Positions 28,164-36,794 of a DNA stretch of 64,000 bases are shown here, one piece after another; the first letter of the stretch is position 1; every line of letters begins with the position of its first letter. The translations under genes were made by a program, and so were the position numbers. The stretch comes from Cellulophaga sp. HaHa_2_95 (lineage in GTDB: Bacteria > Bacteroidota > Bacteroidia > Flavobacteriales > Flavobacteriaceae). The DNA lies in contig NZ_CP058988.1 in the NCBI RefSeq assembly GCF_019278565.1, positions 4,216,001-4,280,000 on the forward strand, written 5' to 3'. Below the pieces are notes generated by a model. That model was not told where the DNA came from and did not search any database. It was given only the letters and a program-made list of their open reading frames with translations.

Positions 28164-28225
28164 AGAGAAGACCTTGCGTACTATTACCGGTATTGTTTTT
28201 AGGAAACTTGCGCAAGGTTCTTCTT
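28164..28225 (+). terminator. Terminator after the SIMPL-domain gene
   Basis: GAAGACCTTGCG at 28167-28178 pairs with CGCAAGGTTCTTC at 28211-28223 around a 32-nt loop with one bulge, followed by TTATTTTT. The loop is long for a classic terminator. Confidence 0.5.
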
Positions 28226-28254
28226 ATTTTTAAAATAAATAGTATGCTATTTTT

Positions 28255-28262
28255 TATCTTTG
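28255..28262 (+). promoter_or_regulatory. -7 element upstream of the zinc-ribbon gene
   Basis: TATCTTTG, an exact TAnnTTTG match, 16 bp before the ATG at 28279. No TTG at normal spacing. Confidence 0.45.
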
Positions 28263-28278
28263 AGTTTAAAACTAAAAC

Positions 28279-28524
28279 ATGATTCTATTTTTTGGAACAA
28301 GAACAGGAAAAACAATTCAAAGAGAATTAAAAACAAGCTCTTGTACCTTCTGCCAACAGAGAAACACACTATACTTTTCTGAAAGCAGTACTTATTTTCA
28401 TCTGTTTTGGATAAAACTTTTTAAGATAGCAACCACAAAAACAATAGCTTGCTCGCACTGCAAAAAAGTGTATTACGAAAATGAATTCTCAGCAGAAATG
28501 CAGCAAGAAATTAATTTAAATTAA
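28279..28524 (+). CDS. Small zinc-ribbon protein
   Basis: An 81-residue protein with two CxxC knuckles, SSCTFCQQ (near residue 24) and IACSHCKKVYY (near residue 58), separated by a hydrophobic, aromatic stretch (YFHLFWIKLFKIA). This is a zinc-ribbon fold seen in many short bacterial proteins of unknown function. It has its own promoter-like element and a terminator, so it is probably monocistronic. Confidence 0.75.
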   Translation: MILFFGTRTGKTIQRELKTSSCTFCQQRNTLYFSESSTYFHLFWIKLFKIATTKTIACSHCKKVYYENEFSAEMQQEINLN

Positions 28525-28551
28525 AAAGCCAAGACTAAGTCTTGGCTTTTT
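28523..28551. terminator. Bidirectional terminator
   Basis: AAAAAGCCAAGAC and GTCTTGGCTTTTT form a perfect 13-bp stem around a 3-nt loop between the convergent zinc-ribbon and beta-barrel genes. The last codon of the former overlaps the first base of the stem. Confidence 0.85.
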
Positions 28552-28555
28552 TGTT

Positions 28556-29641
28556 TTAATCCAAATCGAACCGAAGTCCTAAGGAAATATTATGCTGATC
28601 GACCAGTGCATCCTTAAAAATAGGATTTAAATCATACTTTACATATAACTGCGTATTTCCAAAACCTGCATACGCACTTAGCCCATAAATTAAATTATTG
28701 GTATTATAATCTCTTTTTAATTTATCTTTCACGTTCTCCCCATCAACTTCATATTTCAATTTTTGGCGTGTCCCCAAATTAAAACCCCCATATCCTCCAA
28801 TACCAAAACGGAATTTCTTGTACACATCATATCTAATCGTTTTATCCGTTTTTGTCAATTTAGACGGACCAAACTCAAAATGAATAGGGAATACCAAATT
28901 ATCCATACGTAATTTTGCCTTATCTAATTCGTATTGAAAATCCTCCAGTGTTGTTTGCCCATCATTAACCACAAAATATTGATTATTCTTAGCTTTTAAT
29001 CCATTGAACTGGAAAGAGAATCCATAATTAAATCGCATAAAATTGCTATTCTTAAACACACGCGTTCTCCACTGCCACCCCATCTCAAAAAAACGGCTAC
29101 CGCCTATTTTATATGGAGAATCTTCTAAAGATTGATCCTCAATAATGGCATTATTTAGACCTATAGCGATAACAAAGTCTGAATAAGTACGTCTATCATA
29201 TTTTAAATCTAACCTTTTCTTATCCGTATCTATGTTGATGCCGAACAACCGGTCTTCGCCATCATCTTTAGAGCCCCAATTAATTTCCACCATAGAACCA
29301 CTGGTGCCTAAGGAGTCTAAAGCTAATACTTGACCACCATTACGTTCTAGCAGTGCAATTTCATGGTCTATAATACTTAATCTATTTTCAATATTCAAAG
29401 CGCGCTTCTTTGCTGCCGCTTCTTTTAAGGCTTGCGCCTCAACTTCTGTAATCTCTTTAGCATCTAATTGCTTCATAATCGATGCAACTTCTACCTTAAG
29501 GGCATGTTTTTCCTGTACTGTTATTTCTGATTTTAGCTGATTTAAGGTAACAACTTTGCTCTTATAGTCTTCTTGCCCCAACACGTTTTGCGCCAAAAGA
29601 CCAAAGTATAACATTGCGATATATAGTATAGTGATTTTCAT
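28556..29641 (-). CDS. Outer-membrane beta-barrel protein with N-terminal coiled coil
   Basis: A 361-residue exported protein. The signal peptide ends near NVLGQ. Residues about 28-100 are predicted to be a coiled coil with many heptad-like Leu, Ile and charged residues. The rest consists of alternating amphipathic strands (GGSRFFEMGWQWRTRVFK, FRFGIGGYGGFNLGTR, GLSAYAGFGNTQLYVKYDL) and the C-terminal strand SLGLRFDLD, typical of a small outer-membrane barrel. It lies downstream of an ECF sigma and anti-sigma pair on the same strand and may belong to that regulon. Confidence 0.8.
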   Translation of the reverse strand: MKITILYIAMLYFGLLAQNVLGQEDYKSKVVTLNQLKSEITVQEKHALKVEVASIMKQLDAKEITEVEAQALKEAAAKKRALNIENRLSIIDHEIALLERNGGQVLALDSLGTSGSMVEINWGSKDDGEDRLFGINIDTDKKRLDLKYDRRTYSDFVIAIGLNNAIIEDQSLEDSPYKIGGSRFFEMGWQWRTRVFKNSNFMRFNYGFSFQFNGLKAKNNQYFVVNDGQTTLEDFQYELDKAKLRMDNLVFPIHFEFGPSKLTKTDKTIRYDVYKKFRFGIGGYGGFNLGTRQKLKYEVDGENVKDKLKRDYNTNNLIYGLSAYAGFGNTQLYVKYDLNPIFKDALVDQHNISLGLRFDLD

Positions 29642-29751
29642 GTGATGATTATTTTTTGATTAGTAATTAATGAACAAACTCCGCCCTGTTCCTTTTCTAA
29701 ATACAGCTGATATCAGAAAAGAAAAAATGGTATTATAAATAGATGTTGATT

Positions 29752-30528
29752 TTAGTTATTCCGATCTGCGACTGCAGTCCTGACTTTAAAAAAGCCGTCT
29801 TTTAAGGTGTCAAATAAATGATCTCGAAAAGATGTATTTAATTCGTTTTCAGCCTCATCCAATAATGCCATGGCATCTACCTTGTTTGATGTTGATTTAA
29901 AAATTTTATCCGCTAATATTTCACGCTCTGCTTTTCTTAATAATGCATCTATCTCTGCATCGGAAACCACAGTATTATTAGATTCTAAAGCATCTACCTG
30001 AGCTACAAGATCTTTTATTTTTAAATTTATGATTTCATCTTTATTGAAAACATTTTCATTAACCACTTTAATACTATTATCTTCTTTCAATACCGTTTCT
30101 GCAATTTCAGGATTGGAAGCAACAACAGTAGTCGTTGACTTATGGAGCGCATTTTTTAATACATCCGCTTCTTTTTCTTCTTCTAAAGCAACGGCATTTA
30201 AAGAATTCTCCTTGCTTTTATTCGCTACATGCGGTAAAGCAAATTGTTCTATTGGCGCTTCAAGATCTTTCCTTTCATCGCTATTTGTGTTTACAATAGT
30301 CGTTTCAGGAAGAACTGCATTGTTTTCTGTGCCTATAAAAAAGACAAAAGACGCAATTAGCAACCCAATAAGGCAAGCTGCAACAGCATACCAAGCAAAA
30401 CCTTTTGATTTTTTTACTGGAGCAGATGCTATCTGTCCAGAAATTTTATCCCAAGTATTTGCAGATGGCGTAATCGTACGCTCATCCAGTTTTTCTTTTA
30501 TATGTTCTTCAAATTTAATTGGTGCCAT
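29752..30528 (-). CDS. Putative anti-sigma factor (membrane protein)
   Basis: A 258-residue bitopic protein with a cytoplasmic N-terminal part of about 45 residues (FEEHIKEKLDERTITPSANTW), one membrane segment (about 46-66, YAVAACLIGLLIASFVFFIG) and a long, charged extracytoplasmic part rich in Lys, Glu and Asn. It overlaps the sigma gene by 14 bp, as anti-sigma genes do. The N-terminal sequence is of the type found beside ECF sigma genes in Flavobacteriia. No conserved zinc anti-sigma motif (H-x3-C-x2-C) is present, so the mode of sigma binding is unknown. Confidence 0.75.
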   Translation of the reverse strand: MAPIKFEEHIKEKLDERTITPSANTWDKISGQIASAPVKKSKGFAWYAVAACLIGLLIASFVFFIGTENNAVLPETTIVNTNSDERKDLEAPIEQFALPHVANKSKENSLNAVALEEEKEADVLKNALHKSTTTVVASNPEIAETVLKEDNSIKVVNENVFNKDEIINLKIKDLVAQVDALESNNTVVSDAEIDALLRKAEREILADKIFKSTSNKVDAMALLDEAENELNTSFRDHLFDTLKDGFFKVRTAVADRNN

Positions 30529-31078
30529 AACTTACTATTTTTTGTTCCTTCATTTGCTCTTGGAGCGTTCTTCTTGCTTTAAATAATTGCGATTTTGAGG
30601 TGCTTTCAGAAATATTCAGCATATCCGCAATTTCACTATGCTTATAACCTTCTACTGCATAAAGTATAAAAACCATTTTATATCCCTCTGGAAGTTTATC
30701 TATCAGCAATTGTATTTGCTCTGCGTCTACTTCTGAAGAGAAAGAAATTTGAGATGCTGAATTCCGTTCAAAAACATCATCATCAAACACTACAAATTGT
30801 TTTTTACGTAGATAGGTAATTGATTCTCTAATCATGATTCTACGAATCCACCCCTCAAAACTACCTTCAAATTTAAACGTGTCCAAATACTTAAATACTT
30901 TTACAAAACCTGTTACCATAACGTCTTCAGCAAAGGCAGTATCTTTTATATATTGCCGACATACACTAAGCATTTTAGGTGCATTCTTTTCATAAATATG
31001 CTTCTGAGCTTGTGCATTACCCGCTACAGCTTTTTTGATCAGAAGTTTTTCGTTCGTATAAAAAGAAATAATCTTCAA
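30515..31078 (-). CDS. ECF-type RNA polymerase sigma factor
   Basis: A 187-residue sigma-70 family protein of the extracytoplasmic-function class. Region 2 spans about residues 14-85 (DTAFAEDVMVTGFVKVFKYLDTFKFEGSF, then WIRRIMIRESITYLRK), and region 4 spans about 120-180 (LPEGYKMVFILYAVEGYKHSEIADMLNISESTSKSQLFKARR). Regions 1 and 3 are missing, as expected. It overlaps the putative anti-sigma gene. An ECF-type promoter lies 28 bp upstream, suggesting that it activates itself. Confidence 0.95.
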   Translation of the reverse strand: MKIISFYTNEKLLIKKAVAGNAQAQKHIYEKNAPKMLSVCRQYIKDTAFAEDVMVTGFVKVFKYLDTFKFEGSFEGWIRRIMIRESITYLRKKQFVVFDDDVFERNSASQISFSSEVDAEQIQLLIDKLPEGYKMVFILYAVEGYKHSEIADMLNISESTSKSQLFKARRTLQEQMKEQKIVSYGTN

Positions 31079-31106
31079 CGTGTTATAGTTTTAGTTTCTA
31101 TAAAGA

Positions 31107-31134
31107 TAGACGAGACCACTTTTAAAAAGGTTGC
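31107..31134 (-). promoter_or_regulatory. ECF-type promoter of the sigma/anti-sigma operon
   Basis: The minus strand reads GCAACC, 16 bp, then CGTCTA. An AAC-containing -35 and a CGTC -10 separated by 16 bp is the usual ECF promoter form and differs from the TTG/TAnnTTTG form elsewhere in the window. It lies 28 bp before the sigma gene, consistent with autoregulation. Confidence 0.6.
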
Positions 31135-31196
31135 CTAAGATCTAAAAAAAAGTGAAAAAAAATTATAAAGCACTGAATTATAGGTGAATAAAAATA

Positions 31197-32174
31197 TTAT
31201 ATTTTTCTATCTACTACGTAATTCACCATGAGTTGCAGTGAATTTTTATAATCAGAATCCGGATAAGTCTCCAGTATTGCCAATGCCTGATCTTTAAACT
31301 CCAGCATTTTTGTTACCGCATAATCAAGGCCTCCCTTATCTTTCACAAAATTGATAACCTCTTTTACGCGTTTTTTATCCTTATTGTGGTTTTTTATGGA
31401 ATTGATAACCCACTTCTTCTCCTTTTTAGAGCAGTTATTCAGTACATAAATTAAAGGAAGTGTCATCTTCTGCTCTTTAATATCAATACCCGTAGGTTTA
31501 CCAATAGCAGCATCACCATAATCAAACAAATCATCTTTTATTTGAAACGCCATTCCGCAGTACTCCCCAAACTTTCTAAAAACTTCTACCTCTTCAGAGT
31601 CGGGTTTTACGGAACAGGCCCCCAAACTACAACATGCTGCAATTAAGGTCGCTGTCTTTTGCCGGATGATTTCATAATAGACTGCTTCGGTGATATCTAA
31701 GCGTCTTGCTTTCTCTATTTGAAGCAATTCTCCTTCGCTCATTTCTCGTACTGCTACAGAGATAATTTTAAGCAAATCAAAATCGCCATTATCTATAGAG
31801 AGTAATAAACCTTTTGACAAAAGATAATCACCAACCAAAACGGCTATCTTGTTCTTCCAAAGAGCATTGATTGAAAAAAAGCCCCGACGTTTATTACTTT
31901 CGTCGACTACATCATCATGTACTAAAGTAGCGGTGTGGATGAGTTCAATAACTGAGGCTCCGCGATACGTTCGCTCGTTTACTTCCCCATTGTTAATTAA
32001 TTTAGAGGTAAGAAAAACGAACATAGGCCGCATTTGTTTTCCTTTTCTATTTACAATGTAGTGGGTAATTCTATTTAGAAGAGCAACCTTAGAGGTCATA
32101 GATTCATAGAACTTCTTTTCAAAAAGTTCCATTTCCGTAATGATGGGTTCTTTTATTTGGTCAACAACTTTCAC
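31197..32174 (-). CDS. Polyprenyl diphosphate synthase (trans-isoprenyl)
   Basis: A 325-residue polyprenyl synthetase that condenses isopentenyl diphosphate onto an allylic primer, probably to make the side chain of menaquinone. The first Asp-rich motif is LVHDDVVDES (near residue 95), preceded by KQMRPMFVFL and followed by LVGDYLLSKGL. The second Asp-rich motif is FQIKDDLFDYGD. The absence of cis-type motifs separates it from undecaprenyl diphosphate synthase. The chain length of the product cannot be told from sequence. It is a single gene, divergent from the LipL32-like gene. Confidence 0.93.
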   Translation of the reverse strand: MKVVDQIKEPIITEMELFEKKFYESMTSKVALLNRITHYIVNRKGKQMRPMFVFLTSKLINNGEVNERTYRGASVIELIHTATLVHDDVVDESNKRRGFFSINALWKNKIAVLVGDYLLSKGLLLSIDNGDFDLLKIISVAVREMSEGELLQIEKARRLDITEAVYYEIIRQKTATLIAACCSLGACSVKPDSEEVEVFRKFGEYCGMAFQIKDDLFDYGDAAIGKPTGIDIKEQKMTLPLIYVLNNCSKKEKKWVINSIKNHNKDKKRVKEVINFVKDKGGLDYAVTKMLEFKDQALAILETYPDSDYKNSLQLMVNYVVDRKI

Positions 32175-32299
32175 AAATAGTACTCCTGTAGTTATGCTTA
32201 CAATTAGTTCTTTGTAAAATTAGCTAAAAATTACACGTAGGCTAATCCACACCGGTTTAATTTAAATAGAAATTGGCAAAAAATGAAATTTACAGAGGT

Positions 32300-32343
32300 A
32301 ACCCCTGATTTCAGGGATGAGACTTTCACCATCACTAGGGGTT
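32300..32343. promoter_or_regulatory. Operator-like inverted repeats upstream of the LipL32-like gene
   Basis: Two nested symmetric elements lie just before the promoter: a palindrome CCCTGATTTCAGGG (32303-32316) and an outer pair AACCCCT (32300-32306) and AGGGGTT (32337-32343). The right outer arm overlaps the -33 TTG (32342-32344). This layout suits a dimeric regulator that acts at the promoter. The regulator is unknown. Confidence 0.5.
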
Positions 32344-32371
32344 GCTTAAGTGTTACTATCCTCTATATTTG
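32342..32371 (+). promoter_or_regulatory. Consensus Bacteroidota promoter of the LipL32-like gene
   Basis: TTG (32342-32344), a 19-bp spacer and TATATTTG (32364-32371), a full match to the consensus. It lies 30 bp before the ATG at 32402 and is among the best promoters in the window. Confidence 0.75.
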
Positions 32372-32401
32372 CCGAAGGAAATAATAATTAAACATTTTAA
32401 A

Positions 32402-33091
32402 ATGAAGAAAAAATTTATTGTATCGTTAGCTATTTTATTAGTTGGAGGTTTAAGTGCTACACAAGCTCAAAAATTAAAAAAATTCGGTAGCTCTGTTGAG
32501 AAAAAAGTTGGGCCAAAAACTATTAAAGTTCCTTATACCGATGTCATTTCGTATTTAGGATATGCTGAATCTGGCAATGAAGATGAAGTTAAAGACAACA
32601 AGAAGTTTTATTACATCTATGTATGGGTACCTTTAGCTGCTCCAGAATTGGGAGTACGTATGGTTTCACCTACAGATGGAAAAACAAAAGGTGCTACAGC
32701 ATCTAAAGAGTATACTGATAATGCTGGCTCTAAAGATTTCTTTGACACATATATTACCTTAGAGCGTTCTGATATTATTTCTAGTGACGGACTTACGGAT
32801 AGCAGTGCAAAAGGAGCTAATTGGGTTACTTTAGCTAGTAATGATGACAGTTCTGAGATGCCTAAGCAACCAAGTGGAAGTAGCTACAACTCTCTTCTAA
32901 GATATAAGAGTGAAATAAGCAACCCTACAAAGGCAATTACTGCTGGATTGTACAGAGTTGGATTCACGACCTACAAAACAGGTGAAGTAAAAGGTACGTT
33001 TATGGCTGAAGTTGCTGCTCCAATTAAATTACCAGGAGTAGTTATGGCTAAAACAATTGAAGAATTAAATGCTAAGATTGCAGCAGAATAA
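32402..33091 (+). CDS. LipL32-like secreted protein
   Basis: A 229-residue exported protein. It resembles LipL32, the major outer-membrane lipoprotein of Leptospira, along its whole length: YLGYAESG (51-58), YIYVWVP (71-77), GVRMVSPT (84-91), FFDTYITLER (113-122), an acidic loop at 145-152, YNSLLRYK (162-169), and GLYRVGFTTYKTGEVKG (182-198). The signal peptide has no Cys and ends TQA|QK, so unlike LipL32 it should be a free periplasmic or exported protein. The start at 32402 is chosen over an in-frame TTG at 32342 because that TTG is the promoter -33 element and a signal peptide begins at 32402. Similarity is judged from memory of the family. Confidence 0.8.
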   Translation: MKKKFIVSLAILLVGGLSATQAQKLKKFGSSVEKKVGPKTIKVPYTDVISYLGYAESGNEDEVKDNKKFYYIYVWVPLAAPELGVRMVSPTDGKTKGATASKEYTDNAGSKDFFDTYITLERSDIISSDGLTDSSAKGANWVTLASNDDSSEMPKQPSGSSYNSLLRYKSEISNPTKAITAGLYRVGFTTYKTGEVKGTFMAEVAAPIKLPGVVMAKTIEELNAKIAAE

Positions 33092-33116
33092 TTTAAATAG
33101 TTTAGTGTTAAATAGT

Positions 33117-33149
33117 AAAAAAGGGGTTGTTTTAAACAACCCCTTTTTT
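33117..33149. terminator. Bidirectional terminator between the LipL32-like gene and rlmN
   Basis: AAAAAAGGGGTTGTTT and AAACAACCCCTTTTTT form a long GC-cored hairpin with a T8 run, between convergent genes. Confidence 0.88.
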
Positions 33150-34193
33150 TTATGCTTTATTAGCTAACTGACCGCAAGCGGCATCAATATCTTTTCCGCG
33201 AGACCTACGAACCGTAACAGCTATATTATGCTGCTCTAACGTATTCACATACATATCTATAGCGGCATTTGAAGCTTGCTGAAACTCCCCATCATCAATG
33301 GGATTATATTCTATTAAATTTACTTTAGACGGAGCGAACTTACAAAAATCTACTAAAGCATCGACATCTTTCTGGCTATCATTAATTCCTTTCCAAATTA
33401 CATACTCATAAGTAATTCTACTTTTTGTTTTTGCATACCAATATTGTAAGGACTGTCTTAAATCTGTTAATGTAAAATTAGCATTAAAAGGCATGATAGA
33501 AGTTCTAATCTCATCTATGGCCGAATGCAAAGAGACTGCTAGTTTAAATTTAACCTCATCGTCTGCCATTTTACGAATCATCTTAGGCACACCCGATGTA
33601 GAAACCACAATACGCTTTGGAGACATCCCCAATCCTTCCGGAGATGTTATCTTATCTATGGCTTTCAGAACATTATTATAGTTCATTAAAGGCTCTCCCA
33701 TGCCCATAAAAACAATATTACTCAGTGGGCGATTAAAGTACAACCTACTTTCATTGTCTATAGCTACGACCTGATCATAAATCTCATCAGGGTTTAGGTT
33801 TCGCATGCGTTTTAAGCGTGCCGTAGCACAGAACTTACAATCTAAACTACAACCAACCTGGCTGGATACACAAGCAGTACTTCTAGTTTTTGTAGGGATC
33901 AATACAGATTCTACAATTAAATCATCATGTAAACGTACCGCATTTTTTATGGTACCATCATTACTTCGCTGCATGACATCTACCTTAATGTGGTTGATCA
34001 CAAAATTATTCTCTAGCATGTCTCTAGTTTCCTTAGAAACATTAGTCATTGCTTCAAAAGAGTGTGCCCCTTTCTGCCAAAGCCATTCATACACCTGATT
34101 TCCCCTGAAGGCTTTATCGCCATTTGTAACAAAGAATTCTCGTAATTGTTCTTTGGTTAAGGCACGTATGTCTTTCTTTTTGATTGTATCCAC
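33150..34193 (-). CDS. rlmN: Dual-specificity 23S rRNA/tRNA adenine C2-methyltransferase RlmN
   Basis: A 347-residue radical-SAM enzyme that methylates A2503 of 23S rRNA and A37 of some tRNAs. The radical-SAM cluster motif CSLDCKFC supplies Cys115, Cys119 and Cys122. The start QVYEWLWQKGAHSFEAMTN, the FMGMGEPLMNYNNV motif, SLHSAIDEIR and the C-terminal RRSRGKDIDAACGQL with a catalytic Cys complete the family pattern. Position in a single-gene unit, with a terminator on either side. Confidence 0.97.
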   Translation of the reverse strand: MDTIKKKDIRALTKEQLREFFVTNGDKAFRGNQVYEWLWQKGAHSFEAMTNVSKETRDMLENNFVINHIKVDVMQRSNDGTIKNAVRLHDDLIVESVLIPTKTRSTACVSSQVGCSLDCKFCATARLKRMRNLNPDEIYDQVVAIDNESRLYFNRPLSNIVFMGMGEPLMNYNNVLKAIDKITSPEGLGMSPKRIVVSTSGVPKMIRKMADDEVKFKLAVSLHSAIDEIRTSIMPFNANFTLTDLRQSLQYWYAKTKSRITYEYVIWKGINDSQKDVDALVDFCKFAPSKVNLIEYNPIDDGEFQQASNAAIDMYVNTLEQHNIAVTVRRSRGKDIDAACGQLANKA

Positions 34194-34234
34194 GTATTAA
34201 AGATAGGTATTTTTAGAAATTGTATTTAAAAATA

Positions 34235-34268
34235 AATCCCGCCAAGTCTAATAAGCTCAAGCGGGATT
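34235..34268 (-). terminator. Terminator after queA
   Basis: AATCCCGC (34235-34242) pairs with GCGGGATT (34261-34268). On the minus strand it is followed by TATTTTTAAA. It lies 22 bp after the queA stop codon. Confidence 0.65.
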
Positions 34269-34289
34269 CATTTAACAAATAAAGGATCG

Positions 34290-35339
34290 TTATATGATTA
34301 ACATTGCATCGCCATAAGAATAGAATTTGTATCCTTCTAAAATAGCTTCTTTATATGCTTTTTTCATTAAATCATGGCCCATAAAAGCAGATACCATCAT
34401 CAATAAGGTAGATTTTGGTAAGTGAAAATTAGTTACCATACAGTTTGCTATACTAAAATCATAAGGAGGGAAAATAAATTTATTAGTCCAACCTTCAAAA
34501 GTATTTAGCGTATGTTGCGAAGAAACTCCACTTTCCAAACCTCTCATTACCGTAGTACCTATGGCACAAATACGTTTTTTATTCTTCTTAGCGCTATTCA
34601 CTATTTCCGTAGTTTTCTCGTCAATAATCAATTCTTCGCTATCCATTTTGTGCTTAGATAAATCTTCAACCTCTACTGGGTTAAAAGTACCTAAACCAAC
34701 ATGTAATGTTAGTTCTGCAAAATCTACACCTTTAATCTCTAAACGTTTTAATAAATGTTTAGAAAAGTGTAAGCCTGCTGTTGGTGCTGCTACCGCTCCT
34801 TCATGCTTTGCATAAATAGTTTGGTAACGCTCCGCATCTTCTGCTTCTGTTTCTCTCTTGATATATTTTGGTAAAGGTGTATCTCCAAGCTCTTTTAGTT
34901 TTCTTCTAAAATCTGTGTAAGAACCGTCATATAAAAAACGAAGTGTTCTACCTCTAGAGGTTGTATTATCAATAACTTCTGCTACTAAAGTATCATCATC
35001 CCCGAAATACAATTTATTACCAATACGAATTTTACGTGCAGGATCTACTAAAACATCCCAAAGACGTTGTTCTTCGTTTAATTCTCTTAATAAAAACACT
35101 TCAATACGCGCACCCGTTTTTTCTTTGTTTCCGTACAGTCTCGCAGGAAAAACTTTGGTGTTATTTAATACCATGACATCACCTTCATCGAAGTAATCTA
35201 TCATATCCTTGAACATTTTATGTTCAATTTTACCTGTTTCTCTATGAATTACCATCAACTTGGATTCGTCTCTATTTTCTGCAGGGTATTCTGCTAATAG
35301 CTCCTCTGGTAATTCAAAATTAAATCCGGATAATTTCAT
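34290..35339 (-). CDS. queA: S-adenosylmethionine:tRNA ribosyltransferase-isomerase QueA
   Basis: A 349-residue enzyme that transfers and isomerises the ribosyl group of SAM to preQ1-modified tRNA, forming epoxyqueuosine. Family motifs are [20 protein letters not shown] at the start, [43 protein letters not shown] and [18 protein letters not shown]. Length is normal. A strong promoter precedes it, and it appears to be transcribed alone. Confidence 0.97.
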   Translation of the reverse strand: MKLSGFNFELPEELLAEYPAENRDESKLMVIHRETGKIEHKMFKDMIDYFDEGDVMVLNNTKVFPARLYGNKEKTGARIEVFLLRELNEEQRLWDVLVDPARKIRIGNKLYFGDDDTLVAEVIDNTTSRGRTLRFLYDGSYTDFRRKLKELGDTPLPKYIKRETEAEDAERYQTIYAKHEGAVAAPTAGLHFSKHLLKRLEIKGVDFAELTLHVGLGTFNPVEVEDLSKHKMDSEELIIDEKTTEIVNSAKKNKKRICAIGTTVMRGLESGVSSQHTLNTFEGWTNKFIFPPYDFSIANCMVTNFHLPKSTLLMMVSAFMGHDLMKKAYKEAILEGYKFYSYGDAMLII

Positions 35340-35371
35340 GTATCAATTTTTTGTTATTGTTAATGCGGCTG

Positions 35372-35403
35372 CAAAGATACAATCCTGAATAGGGCGTTGT
35401 CAA
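35372..35403 (-). promoter_or_regulatory. Bacteroidota promoter of queA
   Basis: TTG (35401-35403, within TTGAC), a 21-bp spacer and TATCTTTG (35372-35379) on the minus strand, 32 bp before the ATG. The TTGAC and TATCTTTGC forms are those of strong flavobacterial promoters. Confidence 0.7.
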
Positions 35404-35509
35404 GTAAAACACCGTTTATATTTTGAAATATTGATTATTAAAGTCTATCTACTAGTGATTTAGTAGTAAATACATCAAAAACCTATGAACTTATAACTCC
35501 AAAAAAGAA

Positions 35510-36739
35510 TTATTGCTCCTGTACACCTATTCCTAAAGTAGCCATATCACTCCAGAAATCAGGAAAAGATTTAGAAACTACTTCTGCATTATTTATGAAA
35601 ATAGTAGTTTTTAACGCTAAAGGTGCAAAGGCCATAGCCATCCTATGATCATTATAGGTATCAATAGCTACATCTGCATTCATCGCTGTTGTCGCTTTTA
35701 ACGTTAGGGTCTTATCGGTCACAGTAATGGCCGCTCCTAATTTAGAAAGCTCTACATCTAAGGCTTCTAACCTATCGGTTTCCTTAATCTTCAACGTGTG
35801 TAAACCCGTTAAGTAACAAGGCATTTGTAGACCAAAACACGTCACCGCAATTGTTTGTGCAATATCTGGCGCATTAGACAAATCCCACTCTAACAATTCA
35901 ATTTGTGGTTCTTTTACTTTATGAAGTTCAATTTTATTGTTTATAAATACGGTATCTACTCCAAATTTCTTGTAGATTTCTGCTAAGACACTATCTCCTT
36001 GAAGACTTTCTTCCTTGTATGAGGATAAGCCAATCTTAGATCCTATCTCTGACAAGGCTGCAATACTATAAAAATAAGATGCAGAACTCCAATCGGACTC
36101 CACGATTAAAGTCTGCTTATCTACTGCTTTTTTCGAAAACACTTTAATACTATTTCCCTCAAAAGAATTCTCAATTCCCAATTGAGTTAAAAGTGCTAAT
36201 GTCATTTTTATATAAGGAACCGACGTTATCTTACCTACCAATGCTAATTCCAACCCATTTTCTAATTTGGCGGCATTTAACAATAAAGCTGAAATATATT
36301 GACTACTTATATTAGCAGGCAGAGTCACTTTATTCTTAATAATTTTTTTTCCAGTGATTTTTAGAGGAGGATACCCCTCGTTATTCACATAACTAATTTC
36401 CGCTCCTAATTCTTTTAAAGCATCTACCAAAACGCCTATAGGCCGTTCCGTCATACGCTGAGAACCAGTTAAAACAACATCCTTCCCTTCTTGCGTTGCA
36501 AAATAAGCAGTTAAAAATCGCATGGCCGTACCTGCATGGTGAATATCTACCTCCCCATTTTCTATAGCTAATCCTTTAGCCATAACTTGGGCATCATCAG
36601 AATTAGAAATGTTTTCTATATCAATATTTGAATATAAAGCTTGTAATAATAATATACGGTTGGACTCACTCTTAGAGCCTGTAACTTTAATATTTCTAAT
36701 AATATGATTACTCTCCGGAAGTGTTAAATGTAATTTCAA
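35510..36739 (-). CDS. aroA: 3-phosphoshikimate 1-carboxyvinyltransferase (EPSP synthase)
   Basis: A 409-residue shikimate-pathway enzyme. Motifs visible are GSKSESNRILLLQAL at residues 22-36, HHAGTAMRFLTAYFA, LTGSQRMTERPI, ISSQYISALLLNAAK, ESDWSSASYFYSIAAL, KIKETDRLEAL and YNDHRMAMAFAPLAL. It uses GTAMR where glyphosate-sensitive plant-type enzymes have GTAMRPL; no claim on inhibitor response is made. It lies 55 bp after the MazG-type gene and is the last gene of the minus-strand run that starts with rsgA. It supplies the same pathway as the aromatic operon upstream. Confidence 0.96.
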   Translation of the reverse strand: MKLHLTLPESNHIIRNIKVTGSKSESNRILLLQALYSNIDIENISNSDDAQVMAKGLAIENGEVDIHHAGTAMRFLTAYFATQEGKDVVLTGSQRMTERPIGVLVDALKELGAEISYVNNEGYPPLKITGKKIIKNKVTLPANISSQYISALLLNAAKLENGLELALVGKITSVPYIKMTLALLTQLGIENSFEGNSIKVFSKKAVDKQTLIVESDWSSASYFYSIAALSEIGSKIGLSSYKEESLQGDSVLAEIYKKFGVDTVFINNKIELHKVKEPQIELLEWDLSNAPDIAQTIAVTCFGLQMPCYLTGLHTLKIKETDRLEALDVELSKLGAAITVTDKTLTLKATTAMNADVAIDTYNDHRMAMAFAPLALKTTIFINNAEVVSKSFPDFWSDMATLGIGVQEQ

Positions 36740-36794
36740 TAGTATATAATTTGGAAATTTTCTGATCTAGAAAAATTAAGTAGTAAAGATACTA

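Noticed and set aside
32342..32401. Start of the LipL32-like gene at TTG 32342
   Set aside because: This TTG is the -33 element of a consensus promoter, and a signal peptide starts at ATG 32402.
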